In this document: in pieces, positions 47,872-58,085 of the stretch | Layout of the letters: each line of letters opens with the position of its first letter | How positions within the stretch are numbered: the stretch's first letter is position 1 | Origin: Paraescarpia echinospica | Lineage: Eukaryota; Annelida; Polychaeta; Sabellida; Siboglinidae | Direction: 5' to 3' | NCBI GenBank assembly: GCA_020002185.1 | Contig: CM034544.1 | Span: forward strand, 1,641,616 to 1,705,615 | Length of the DNA: 64,000 nt | The notes under the pieces: model-generated | Seen by the model: the letters and a program-made list of their open reading frames with translations, nothing else | What the model was told of the DNA's origin: nothing | The model's database searches: none | Made by a program: the position numbers and the translations under genes

Positions 47872-48088
47872 TAATGCTCGTTCTGTCAGAAATAAAACGC
47901 TAACCATCAATGGATTCGTGACCGACCACAACATTGACATCTTAGCCATAACGGAAACGTGGCTGAAAAAGAACAGCGACAAACCTATAATCGATGAACT
48001 GACGCCGAACGGATATACATTCATCAATGTTCCTCGTGCAGCTGGACGCGGTGTTGGTGTCGGCGTCATCCACAGGAACACGTTACGT
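47381..48088 (+). pseudogene. LINE E 5' coding part (truncated)
   Basis: The frame contains CLLKLPGIAVPPRGCRAG and the start of an APE endonuclease: VAVLNARSVRNK and ITETWLKKN, then GRGVGVGVIH. This is a layout seen in L2/CR1-type ORF2. At about 48085-48090 the sequence changes to LINE C family codons (TGNDEDYN) without losing the frame, so the open stretch to 48169 is a chimera made by insertion. Confidence 0.75.
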
Positions 48089-49535
48089 ACTGGAAATGAC
48101 GAAGACTACAACATTTATAAAGAAGCACTAAACCAAGCTACAGCTGAAATTAGAAAAGAGAAGCTATGAACATAAATTAGCTTGTAATATAAAACATGAC
48201 AGCAAGAGTTTTATGCGTATGTTCGAAGCAAACAGAAAGTTCAGGATAAGGTCGGTCCTCTAGAAGATAGTGCTGAAAATATAATATCAGATGGATTCTT
48301 AATGGCAGAAGACCTGAATGAGTATTTTAGTTCAGTGTTTACCAGAGAAGACACTAGTTCACTGCCAGTACCAGAGGCTAAGTTCAAGGGGGCAGAATCA
48401 GACTATTTAAGACAGTTAATTGTAACCCCAGAAATGGTAGCTAAGAAAATTAGGGCTATGAAGGATAATAAATCACCTGGAGTGGATGGTATTCCACCCA
48501 AACTACTACTGGAAATTGTAGAACAACTTAGCATACCGCTTGCAACAGTTTTCAACTTGTCATTAGAAGAGGGAGTGGTTCCTTTAGAATGGAAAGAAGC
48601 AAACATTATACCGTTATTTAAAAAAGGTTCGAGAAACAAGTCAAATAATTATAGACCAGTTAGTTTAACATCGGTGATTTGTAAATTATTAGAAAGACTA
48701 ATTAAAGATCACATGGTGGATTTTCTTGTTAAACATAACTTGATAAACCCATCACAACATGGGTTTCTAAAAGCGAAGTCGTGCTTAACAAATATGTTAT
48801 GTTTTTTGGAAGACATCACTAAGTGGGTAGATGATGGATCACCAGTAGATATCATCTACTTAGATTTTCAAAAAGTTTTCGACAAAGTGCCACATCAAAG
48901 ATTACTGCTTAAACTAAAGGCCCATGGCATAGGAAGTGGTATAATAAACTTGATAGAAAAATGGCTGATTGACAGAAGACAACGGGTAGTAGTTGATGGG
49001 GAGGCTTCAAACTGGAAATCAGTTTTGAGTGGGGTTCCACAGGGATCAGTACTAGGACCTATATTATTCTTAATATATATAAACGATTTGGACGATGATA
49101 TAGCTAGCAAGGTGTTAAAATTTGCGGATGATACAAAAGTGTTTAGAAGGATTAAAAGTGATGGAGATAGACAGCATTTACAAGATGATTTTGACAGGTT
49201 GATCAAATGGTCTGAAAAGTGGCAAATGTTGTTCAATTTTGGGAAATGTAAATGCCTCCACACAGGACATGGAAACGAAGAGGTAGAATATACAATGGGG
49301 GAACTGTACTAAATACTACTGTAAAAGAAAAGGACTTAACGTTAACCATTAGTGCTGATATGAAGGTTTCAGAGCAGTGCGGAATTGCAGCTTCAAAGGG
49401 AAATCAAATCATTGGATTAATTAGGCGAAATATAACGTATAAGGAAAAAGAGCTAATAATACCACTGTACAAAACAATAGTTAGGCCTCATTTAGAATAT
49501 TGTATACAAACGTGGAGGCATATCGCAGGAAGGAC
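48089..49535 (+). mobile_element. second LINE C family copy, truncated at both ends
   Basis: It matches 23997-25440. It has the linker, [65 protein letters not shown] and FADDTKVF. Here the polymerase frame 48302-49312 is open across the region broken in the first copy. A one-base loss near 49300 (GGGGGAACTG against GGGGGGTACTG) shifts the frame for the thumb (49252-49539). The copy ends in the codons for YRRKD, where LINE E on the minus strand begins. Confidence 0.88.
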
Positions 49536-49812
49536 ATAATCACAATCACAATCAATCACAATACTTTATTGTCCCTTGGGAGGGAAATTCATTTGGAGTG
49601 TAGAGCAGCATATTACGACAAATAAAACAAATGTACATGCAATATAAACAATGTAAACATAAAAAGAATAAAAGTAATAAAAGTTATATCGGTTAAATAA
49701 ATAAATAAGTTAAATATGTTACAACAGTTTTTAAAAAGTCAAATCATCTCAGGCTCACTCAGTGTCAAACTGGCAGGGAAGACTGGCAGAGATGGAGGGG
49801 AACGAAGGTCAG

Positions 49813-50550
49813 TTACTTATTCATTAGTCTTATTGACGAGGGAACAAAAGAGTTTCGAGTGCGGTTCAATTTGCAGTGAGGGAGTTGAAAGCGGCGGCCA
49901 GAAGGAAGTAGTTTATAGCACGGAAACAGGGGATGTTCGGGGTCTGAGGAGACTTTCCTTCCCTTTCTCTCTGCCCGTTGCCTGTATAGATCTTCTAGAC
50001 TGGTCTGCTTTTTTCCCACCACCTTGCCACTAACCCTGACTGTTCGTGCCAGAGTGTTGCGATACACGATACTCAGGCCGCCGTACCACACAAGAAACCC
50101 AAATGTAATAGAGCTTTCTATGTAGCATCTGTAGAAGGTTTGTAGAACATGTGTGCTGACACTGGGTGACCTGAGCTTGCGTAAGAAATACAGCTTTTGC
50201 TGGTATTTTCTGTTAATTACCGCTGTGTTTTCACCAAATGCGAGCTTTGCATCAATGATAGTGCCGAGATACTTGTATTCATCTACTCTCTTTACACACT
50301 CTCGGTTAATGAATAGTCTCTTGGGAGAAGTAGGATTTTTCCTAAAATCTATTATGAGTTCTTCAGTTTTACGAACGTTCAGATCTAGGAAATGATTGTC
50401 ACACCACATTGTGAAATCAGCTACAGCGCACGCACACACTTGATCAGAGCCGGATAGGTCGACGATAGCTGTGTCATCGCTGTATTTGATGAAATTGACG
50501 CTCTCCTGGCTGCTACGACAGTCGTCTGTGTAAAGTGTGAACAGGACAGC
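49813..50550 (-). pseudogene. LINE E polymerase core and thumb
   Basis: Readable motifs are LFTLYTDDC and the active site YSDDTAIV, then LNVRKTEELIIDFRK, VDEYKYLGTIID, FYRCYIESSITFGFLVWYG and DPEHPLFPCYKLLPSGRR, ending SIRLMNK. The order fits the C-terminal half of an L2/CR1-type ORF2. The frame is open from the polymerase active site to its natural stop. Confidence 0.82.
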
Positions 50551-51720
50551 GACTGAGAGATTGCTCTTTGTCGGGCTCGTATTATCGAGTGTATAAACAT
50601 GAACTAAGTTGCACGGATCACTACGGCGAGGTGATTTGCACTATATTGTTCTGGGGATATGTGTCCTGGCAGTTACAATCATATATATCGCTTGACCTGA
50701 CGGTGAGGCCGATTGCACACCAGGTGCAGTGTGTACTGAAGTACGTTTGTGTCTACGATTCTTGCCGGCTCGACACCCACGCGGTGGTACGGCTATCCCA
50801 GGTAGCTTCAATAAACAATACACCGGCTCTGAGAGTCTATATTGTCTTTCGTTATTACCTTCATGCCTGTCGTACCGAGTGTGGGTCAACATAAGTATAA
50901 CAGTGTAGTCTTCGTTAACACGAACAGGTGTGATTGCAGGCTGTAGTGTCCAAATATCACAAATGTCCACGAGTATAGTTCCAATCAGCATGAACCCAAG
51001 CACAGCGCGTAGTATCATAAAACGGTTGTACAATTATAACGATGATCGAATGTTTAGAAAACGCATTAAACCAGTGAAATCCACGAGTATATACAAAACA
51101 TAGCTGCCACCAGGGGCGCTAAATAACAACCAATGTTATTTGATGACTTGTCATGAAATGGTTTAAGACTATCAGTCGTTTTACCACCAAGTTGTACGAT
51201 TCAAGACCACTCCGTGAAAGTCATGTTCTACTGGTCAACTTACATTGAAAAACTATTAAAAAAATCACGCTTGCAATAACAATAACGCATTGGTTACATA
51301 GTATGCAGCATTCGTTAGATAAAAGACCGTTATCGTGGGATAAGATATACTATCTAGCAAACTATGCACACAAGTTGTTCTGAAGACTAATGCGTACCTC
51401 GGGAGATAAAAGACCGTTATCGTTGTATAAGATGTAATATCTAACAAACTATGCACACAAGTTGTTCTAAAGACTAGTACCTACCTCGGGAGATAAAAGA
51501 CCGTTATCGTGGGATAAGATGTAATATCTAGCAAACTATGCACACAAGTTGTTCTAAAGACTAGTGCCTACCTAGGGAGATAAAACACAACACATTAATG
51601 CAGTCACTATTGTGTCATAGGCTGTCTAAGTACAAGCAAGCAAGCAGTCGCTCTTGCTGTGTATGTATTTCTAAGAGATTGATACATTTTATTACATAAC
51701 TACGTTGTCACAATACTAAA
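50543..51720 (-). repeat. right arm of the 1.2-kb inverted repeat
   Basis: Counterpart of 46611-47871, about 85 bp shorter because it has three and not four of the 87-bp units. The arms are about 2.7 kb apart. Confidence 0.93.
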
Positions 51721-53508
51721 TAGTTGTGCACGAAATATAGGCGCATTTGTACTTACGTTGAATATTTTTATTCATACCGACTAGAGAATGAATCGTACAT
51801 ACAACATGTAGCTTATAACACTGACGTCACTGTTCTGCGGTAGCTAGTCGTAACTATTACTATCATTACTGATAGACACTTCATATTAGTGAAACAATTA
51901 AATAAGAACATTATAATAATTATTGGTAACATGACGATTGATGTTTCGATGTGTATGCATCAAATACAGGGGAGGTGAACGAACGGTGTGTAAATTTTCA
52001 CGTCTTCGCATTTTGTGTGGTTACCACCCCTTCCGTTAAAACACAATTTCTCGGCTTCATAAGGTCAGACCAACACGAAATTGGTTCCAAAAGTTAGCGG
52101 AATAAGACTACGTTTTAAACTATGTGTCACATTGACCAGTAGTTGCATATGTGATCTTGCCACATAAACGGAAATGATCTGTCTTTCTTCGAACGTCTTC
52201 TCGTACGCAATTTGGGTGTGGACCGTGTGGTCACCTACAGCGTCGTAGACCTTGACATTATGTAGATAAAACTAATTAAAGCTTTCCCGCAGAACAATCA
52301 TATATCAGTCTTTCATTTGATATCTCATTTATATGTATCGGTAGTGGCTGCGCGCTCTTTTTACTCATAATATTGAAACTGTTGAATATGACGCGACGCG
52401 AAACAAATTAGGTGTGATTTGAGGGTGACCCACTTCCGGTACAAATTCTTAAAAAAAAACAAGTAACATTTTGTAAAAATGGATCTTAGGATTCTGCGGT
52501 AATTTTACCCCAGGAACCACCCTAAGACCTTTTAGCATACACAACGTAAATAAAACCCTCCTGACTCTTGGACTATTAGCGGAATGTTTATGCATATCAT
52601 AGTCTTATTTTATGCTCTTCTCAAGAACCTTAACTTAAAACGTTAATTAGTATGTCCTTTATCCGAGATTTACCAACTGCGTTTGACTTAACATGTTTAT
52701 TATATACTCGTTTGAACAAATATACCGCTGCAACTAATTTACGCACTTTTATAGTTATATCCGTGGCGGCTAGAGTACCCCCGACCCTATGGATTTTACC
52801 CCAACTACAACTTGGTCTTTTTGCACCATATGTACAGTATTCAAAACATCATTTACACAATACTTTATTTGTTTACATACATCCGCAAAATGTACAACAC
52901 ACAGATAAAATATTTGTCCAATGTGTAAATCCAGTGCTTTGCTTCAGTGTTCTGTGGTTACTGTCCTTTAAACGAGGTTTGCGGTGAACCTTTTTATTAT
53001 ATGTAAAATAAGATATTTTTACCAAAAAAGTATGTGTAATTAGTTTGTTCCGACGTTTATTACCTGCGTGCTGCTCCACATGGCTGTATCATTATTTTAT
53101 TTTCCAGCTAAATGGGGGTGGGCGTTATGCCCCAAAATTGGACATTATTCCTCATGCCAATAGCATAGCAATACGGACATTATTTGACAATTTTACATTA
53201 TATCTACTAGAGCCAATGAATGGACATGAACTTCACATTCTCTCCGACCTTTACATTATAACTACTAGAGCCAATGGATGAACATGAACTTCACATTCTC
53301 TCCGACCTTCAAATATTTAACATCATGTAACTATTTCAGTTATACTGGGTTGGCGCTAGGTGTAAATGGATCAAATGTATAACTTTAAATTTTTGCGTGC
53401 TGGGAGAATTCTGACTTCAGATCTGGAATCAGCATACCCGATTTAGTTTTTTAAATATTATTTTACCCCAGTATCAAAATCGTAGTTGTCCAGTGATATC
53501 ACTTAGTG
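51721..53508. other. AT-rich unassigned region
   Basis: An open frame at 52652-52987 resembles no known family. A 62-bp direct duplication is present at about 53194-53310 (CTAGAGCCAATG, GAACTTCACATTCTCTCCGA in both). No gene is called. Confidence 0.4.
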
Positions 53509-53600
53509 GAACGCGGTGGCGTAGCAGTTTGAGCGGCGGACTCTCAATCGAGAGATTGCGGGTTCTAATCCTCTTGCCGTCTTTTGAACGTTGAACAAGT
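53509..53600 (+). mobile_element. tRNA-derived SINE head or tRNA pseudogene
   Basis: TGGCGTAGCAG (about 53516-53526) matches a pol III A box and GGTTCTAATCC (about 53571-53581) matches the B box consensus, at tRNA-like spacing. The sequence between, CTCTCAATCGAGAG, forms a stem with only four loop bases, so it cannot be a normal anticodon arm. A run of T follows. It is therefore a SINE or a decayed tRNA and not a working tRNA gene. Confidence 0.65.
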
Positions 53601-53615
53601 TCGCTCACTTCACGC

Positions 53616-53710
53616 TGTATCAGTTCCCTCAGCTGTATCAGTTCCCTCAGCTGTATCAGTTCCCTCAGCAGTATCAGTTCCCTCAGCTGTATCAGTTCCC
53701 TCAGCTGTAT
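53616..53710. repeat. 18-bp tandem repeat, 5 copies
   Basis: Unit CTGTATCAGTTCCCTCAG, directly after the SINE head. One copy has an AG to CA exchange. Confidence 0.92.
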
Positions 53711-53789
53711 GAATTAGTACATAGAAAAAAATACAGTGGTGGGTATTTGGATACGAATAGTATACCTGCAGTAATTGTAGAGTGACTGT

Positions 53790-54480
53790 ATGCTTCCCAA
53801 ATAAGTCGAGGTGGTGTTCGATTGAATAGGTTTTATCATCATCGTCATTGTGCAGCCGTAGTGTCCCGTGGTTGGGTGAAGGCCTCAGTATGTCGTTTCC
53901 AGATCTGCCTGTCTTGCGCTATCCTCTGCCAGATGGTACCCTTCCAGTACTCGTCTAGTTCGTCTCTCACCGGTCTTCATCTAGATCGTTTCCCTTCGTA
54001 AGTTCTCCAGGTTGTGCCCTTGCATATGCGATGTCCATCGGTTATCTCGTAGTCTGCTAATGTGCTCTGCCCAGGTCTACTTCTGCCGTCTGATTTGTTC
54101 TATCATGTCTACGACCTTTGTCTTCTCTCTTACCCAGACGTTTGTTTTTCTCTCCCGATATGTGATGTTTAACATACTTCTTTCCATCTTTGTTTGTGAG
54201 TGTCCATGTTGCCGCGCCGTACGTCATCACTGGAAGTACGCGTGAGTTGTCGTTTCTTCAGGTAGGTAGCAAAGTTACCTTGAAGATGTCGGGGTGTTTA
54301 GCGAATGCTATCCAGACGGCCTTGATTCTTCTTTAAATCTCCTTGTCTAGTTTTTGTCTCTGATACAATATCGCTGTCCCGGGTAGACGTCGATTGTAAC
54401 GTTTTGTATCTGCGTGGTGTTGATATATATTATATGTTGGTGTGTCGTTTTCTAGTATCACCTTGATACGGTATGGCAAT
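53790..54480 (-). pseudogene. 3' end of an RTE-type LINE
   Basis: In broken minus-strand frames one reads YLGQRYCIRD, PVMTYGAATWTLTNK, VWVREKTKVVDMIEQIRRQ, WAEHISRLRDNRW and DELDEYWKGTIWQRIAQDR. This order is typical of the C-terminal part of RTE-clade LINE polymerases. The 3' end contains ATGACGATGATGATAA, fitting RTE-like short tails. Many indels and stops show an old copy. Only the C-terminal ~200 codons remain. Confidence 0.75.
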
Positions 54481-54869
54481 TTCTACTCACGTGATATTGG
54501 AATTTTTTTGGAAAGTTCACATATACGAACACACTAACCCCAGCCTACCCTCAATCTAAACCCTTAAGTAATCTTTGTAAATGTTACCCGACCTATAAAG
54601 TAACCTGTAACTTTGCATAGTTTAATTTTGAGCAGCCAAAATAGACATAAATACAATTACGTGTAAAGCCTGTAACTTTGCTTAGATCAGTTTGAGTCAA
54701 CACACTCCAAATGGAGGTTGAGCACATTGACACTTCAGTTGTTTATGAAACATCACACATGTTCATGTATTGTCACAGCCGTCTGTGCACTCTGCTCGTA
54801 CGTATGTGAGCGTACGTGTATGTTGATGTATATATTATGTACACTGCTATGTATGTCTGTATTCGTTAC
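54481..54869. other. probable intron or intergenic sequence after the PAN-like exon C
   Basis: AT-rich, no exon recognised. Further exons of the PAN-domain gene may have been displaced by the RTE insertion. Confidence 0.4.
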
Positions 54870-55109
54870 CACTTCCAGCAGTGACGTCATACATGGTGAC
54901 GCCGAGCATGGGGGTTGTGACGTCGCACGACGCCATCTTGAGCCAGCAATAGTCCGCCTGAATCGTGACGTAGCTGAACGCAACGCAAGTCGGAACAATA
55001 TCACACCTCTCTGCGCATGCGTTGATGGACGTCACATCCGATCCACTGATGTCGGATCCAGGGCAGTCTCCTGGACGTGAGCGATACCTGGACACGACGT
55101 CAATGACCT
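54870..55109 (-). CDS. PAN/Apple-like domain exon C
   Basis: 240 nt. The acceptor is TTTGTAG before AGGTCATTG and the donor is AGTG then GTAACG; both borders are phase 1, so the exon could be skipped or duplicated without a frameshift. It encodes about 80 residues with six cysteines in the order GDC, ACAERC, TCVAFSY, YCWLKMASC, the PAN/Apple pattern in which C-A-x-x-C and C-x-x-F-x-Y precede C-x-L-K. Such domains are extracellular binding modules for protein or carbohydrate. The ending GVTMYDV matches exon B. The gene's start and remaining exons are not seen. Confidence 0.75.
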
Positions 55110-55284
55110 CTACAAAGGGATATGATGCATTTTTTGCTAAATTGGAAATTGCAAACGGAAAAATGATCAGTGGATATGGAGAAAGAGAGACAGAGAGGAA
55201 TTAGCCAGGGACAAACAGCATATAAGAAGTGGCACACTGACGAAAATAGCTATTTTATAAACAACTAATTGTTTGGAGAATTCA

Positions 55285-55530
55285 TAATGAGTTAAAGAGT
55301 GTGCGTGCGAGCGTGTGAGTGTGCGTGCGAGCTTGTATGTGTGCGTGCGAGCTTGTGTGTGTGCATGCGAGCTTGTGAGTGTGCGTGCGAGCGTTTGAGT
55401 GTGCGTGCGAGATTGTGAGTGTGCGTGCGAGCGTGTGTGTGAGTGTGCGTGCGAGCTTGTGAGTGTGCGTGCGACCTTGCGGGTGTGCGTGAGTGTGCGT
55501 GCGTGTTTGTGAGTGTGCGTGCGTGCGCTA
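55285..55530. repeat. 20-bp GTGTGCGTGCGAGC minisatellite in the exon B-C intron
   Basis: About twelve copies of a unit like GAGTGTGCGTGCGAGCTTGT, with C/T and length variation. Confidence 0.93.
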
Positions 55531-55715
55531 GTTAGTGTTAAATGAAAATTTGAACCCACTCAGCCAGACCACCAGTCAATTAATGAATACGTCATCAAGA
55601 ATGACGTCCATGTTGTATAAAATGCAATGCCAGCGAGTGTTTTGTGAAAAGAAATCAATAACAGGCTTTTGTCGACGCACGCGCAAAGAAGTTAATTTTA
55701 AAAACTCGTGCATAC

Positions 55716-55946
55716 TTTGTCTGATGACGTCATACATCGTGGCGCCATCTTTTCTATACGTCTCGTCGCACGACGCCATTTTCAGGAAGCATTTCGTGTT
55801 CTGTGACGTCACGTACACGAAACCAACACACTCGGCCACATCATCGCATTTCTCTGCGCAGAGGGCAGCAGCAGTGACGCCAGAAACCCCGCCGATGTCG
55901 CCTCCATCGCAGTCTCCGGGGCGTGGTTTATATCGGAACAAGGCAT
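55716..55946 (-). CDS. PAN/Apple-like domain exon B
   Basis: 231 nt with acceptor CCTACAG and donor AAA then GTATGC, both phase 1. It encodes 77 residues including RYKPRPGDCDGGD, LCAEKC, ECVGFVY and KCFLKMASC, then GATMYDV. It has the same six-cysteine order as exon C and shares RPGDC and LKMASC with it, so the two arose by duplication. It is expected to form one secreted or extracellular module. Confidence 0.78.
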
Positions 55947-56711
55947 CTGTAGGTTTGTCTGAAACGTACCGGTCTGTTGTGTTCGATTATGCAATTCAAA
56001 ACGTTTAATGCAAATTATTGACGTCATATCCCTCGAGAGTGTAGTTACCTTACAGTTATACCATTGTCGTCAACAATAATCACCTTATGAAAGCCACGCC
56101 CACAAACCGTTTTGTAACTACGTCGAAATAGCGTGAGATGCGGAGTCGGAGCGTGAGTTTTTCGAAATGGGTCTTTATTGATATATTACACATCCGCAGA
56201 TCGCAACTATTCTTGCGTCATTATCAGTAGTAAACCGATTACACAATGGCTGGAATGGACTGGTAGTGTGAACGTGAACATAATCACATAGCAGTATATG
56301 TAGATTGCTTGAGAAGTTGTTATGACAGAAATCCTATAATTGAACAACATAAAAATACGTCACTCGAGCAACGAAAACGCCTCCAAAATAGGTTCCATAA
56401 ATGCGTGTTTACCTCGAAAAGTATGTACTTAACTCCCAAGCACCGATTTCAACAACGAATGTATATTAGCCGTGTCTTGCGGCTTTCGCTAAGGGCATAG
56501 GACTATCACATGACTAGTGTCATGACTAGTGTCATGTGACACTAGCTGGAGAAAGACAGGTGGAAGCTCCTATCCAACTTATCGGACCAGGGCCGCATCG
56601 TGCTGACGAATACTGCGAGGCACAGCCACAATATTCGGAGTTGAAACAGGTGAAACAATATTCGGAGTTGAAACGCGCTCTGCTCGATTGTCCAACACCC
56701 GAATCTACTGC
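55947..56711. other. intron between PAN-like exons A and B
   Basis: Holds a duplicated ~20-bp word AATATTCGGAGTTGAAAC near 56630-56685 and two tandem CATGACTAGTGT words near 56510-56535, flanked by the inverted CACATGAC/GTCATGTG. No exon is seen. Confidence 0.5.
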
Positions 56712-56831
56712 GAGGCGGGATCGACGCCGGCAAGGGAGGCGGGATCGACGCCGGCAAGGGAGGCGGGATCGACGCCGGCAAGGGAGGCGGGATCGACGCC
56801 GGCAAGGGAGGCGGGATCGACGCCGGCAAAA
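56712..56831. repeat. 24-bp GC-rich minisatellite, 5 copies, in intron
   Basis: Unit AGGCGGGATCGACGCCGGCA plus AGGG, perfect in all five copies, in an otherwise mixed-composition intron about 50 bp from exon A. Confidence 0.95.
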
Positions 56832-56882
56832 GGGAGTCGCGATCGTGGCGCCTGCAGACTCCCTATTATGCTGTAAACGAAC

Positions 56883-57107
56883 CTATTTCCGTCTTCCTGA
56901 CGTACAACCTCTGCGTGCGACTCGGCCGGATGTAACGACACGGCCGCCGTTTGAGAAAACACCAGACGCCGTTGTCGTAGACGAAGGCGGAACACTGGGC
57001 ATGCGCGTCACAAGCCTCCGCACACTTCTGTATAGCTACTCGAAGGGTGGCCATTGTGTTCTCCTTACACGTGCCCTCGAGCAAGTTGTACGCGCTGACA
57101 CTCGACA
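56883..57107 (-). CDS. PAN/Apple-like domain exon A
   Basis: 225 nt, acceptor TTTGCAG and donor ATAG then GTTCGT, both phase 1 like exons B and C. It encodes 75 residues with six cysteines: EGTC, KCAEAC, QCSAFVY, WCFLKRRPC, ending RLYVRKTEIG. It is the most diverged of the three modules. It lies 0.78 kb after the stop of the galactosyltransferase gene on the same strand, so an undetected first exon should lie in the gap or the exons belong to another transcript. Confidence 0.72.
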
Positions 57108-57885
57108 CTGCAAATAGTTATCGATACTATAAACGGTTATATATTGACAATAAAGGTCCGTTCACGTAGGCTAGGATCGAGTAGCAAGTAGCGGTTAGCA
57201 ACGAATTAAAACAAAATTCCATGCACTACACTTTGTATTGTATTTATTCTGATTCGAACAGGTCCAGTGGACCCAATAACAAGACTGCTAACTAAAACAA
57301 CATATATAATTAATAAAACAATTAAATCAGCAAGAACAACGAGGACATAAAAGCCACGCAATATCTACACCGACTAAAATAAGCAGACTTTACCGATTTT
57401 GAAACTTTCTTCACGTTTTAAGTTCTCTGTGAACGTCGCAAAGAGAGACGTTCACTCTCACAGAAATGTACTAGCCTCCGGGAGTGAGTTTTCGTTTGGA
57501 CATGTTTGGTGTGTACATTTGTTCGATGAGTTGTCTATTTTTACGCATAACCTTGACCTGGCAAGTATTTGTATACACGTACAAACTGCAATAGCGTGAA
57601 AACGATTTAAAATGTGCATCTAGCATCTAGCGACATGTCTGTAGAATGCGTCATCATCTTTACGAAAACATCGAAACAAATTAAAATGATGTCGAATCAA
57701 ATACCCAAATCCCAACAAGGCCCGTCGATGAAATTAAAACCACTGCGAAAAAGGGTAAGGTAAAACGCGGCATGCGGTATCGCAGGAAAACCCCTCGCAT
57801 CTCGGTGACGCAGTGCACGTTACAAGTTCGCGTGCTGAAACTTTACTATTGTTTGTGGGTATTGTGACATCGGATTGCGCACGTC
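57108..57885. other. gap between two minus-strand genes
   Basis: It should contain the 3' UTR of the galactosyltransferase and perhaps the first exon of the PAN gene. AGAATAAATACAATAC on the minus strand near 57240 has AATAAA, a candidate polyadenylation signal. No signal-peptide exon could be picked out. Confidence 0.4.
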
Positions 57886-58045
57886 TTATGTAAATTTAAC
57901 AAATTCTATAATGGGAGATTCCTCACCAGGTTCCACGACTAACCACGTGTACAGAGGTTTCTCTTCAGACGCGTGTATTTTATACTTAATGGTGTTGACC
58001 CCGTCTTGGCTATAGGCAGAGGGTCGGTAACTGTAGGCAATGGTC
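57886..58045 (-). CDS. B4GALT: beta-1,4-galactosyltransferase, last coding exon
   Basis: 160 nt after acceptor GTCGTTTCAG, phase 2, ending in TAA. It encodes SYRPSAYSQDGVNTIKYKI and PLYTWLVVEPGEE, the C-terminal strand region of the glycosyltransferase 7 family. The phase continues exactly from the 105-nt exon upstream. The final ~15 residues (SPIIEFVKFT) are family-variable. Family members transfer galactose (or a related sugar) from the UDP-sugar to N-acetylglucosamine in the Golgi. Confidence 0.85.
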
Positions 58046-58085
58046 CTGAAACGACACAGTTCACATACCGGGTTGTACCTCTTGA

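Larger units (their letters stand above)
49536..51720 (-). mobile_element. internally deleted LINE E, minus strand
   Basis: The 5' end has three 87-bp promoter-region repeats (about 51330-51590) and the frame start (51033). The 3' UTR has GGGACAATAAAG and the tail is TTGTGATTGATTGTGATTG at 49536-49560. The endonuclease and early polymerase are deleted: the words for NLSVAV at 50543-50560 join directly to LFTLYTDDC of the polymerase, at a GCTGTCCT junction. A stop has also arisen near 50640 (TAG where the left arm has CTG). Confidence 0.85.

Noticed and set aside
52652..52987. 111-codon plus-strand frame
   Set aside because: No family recognised, no splice context and composition like the surroundings; not enough to call a gene.
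53509..53600. Functional tRNA gene
   Set aside because: The anticodon arm has only a four-base loop and the acceptor ends do not pair convincingly.
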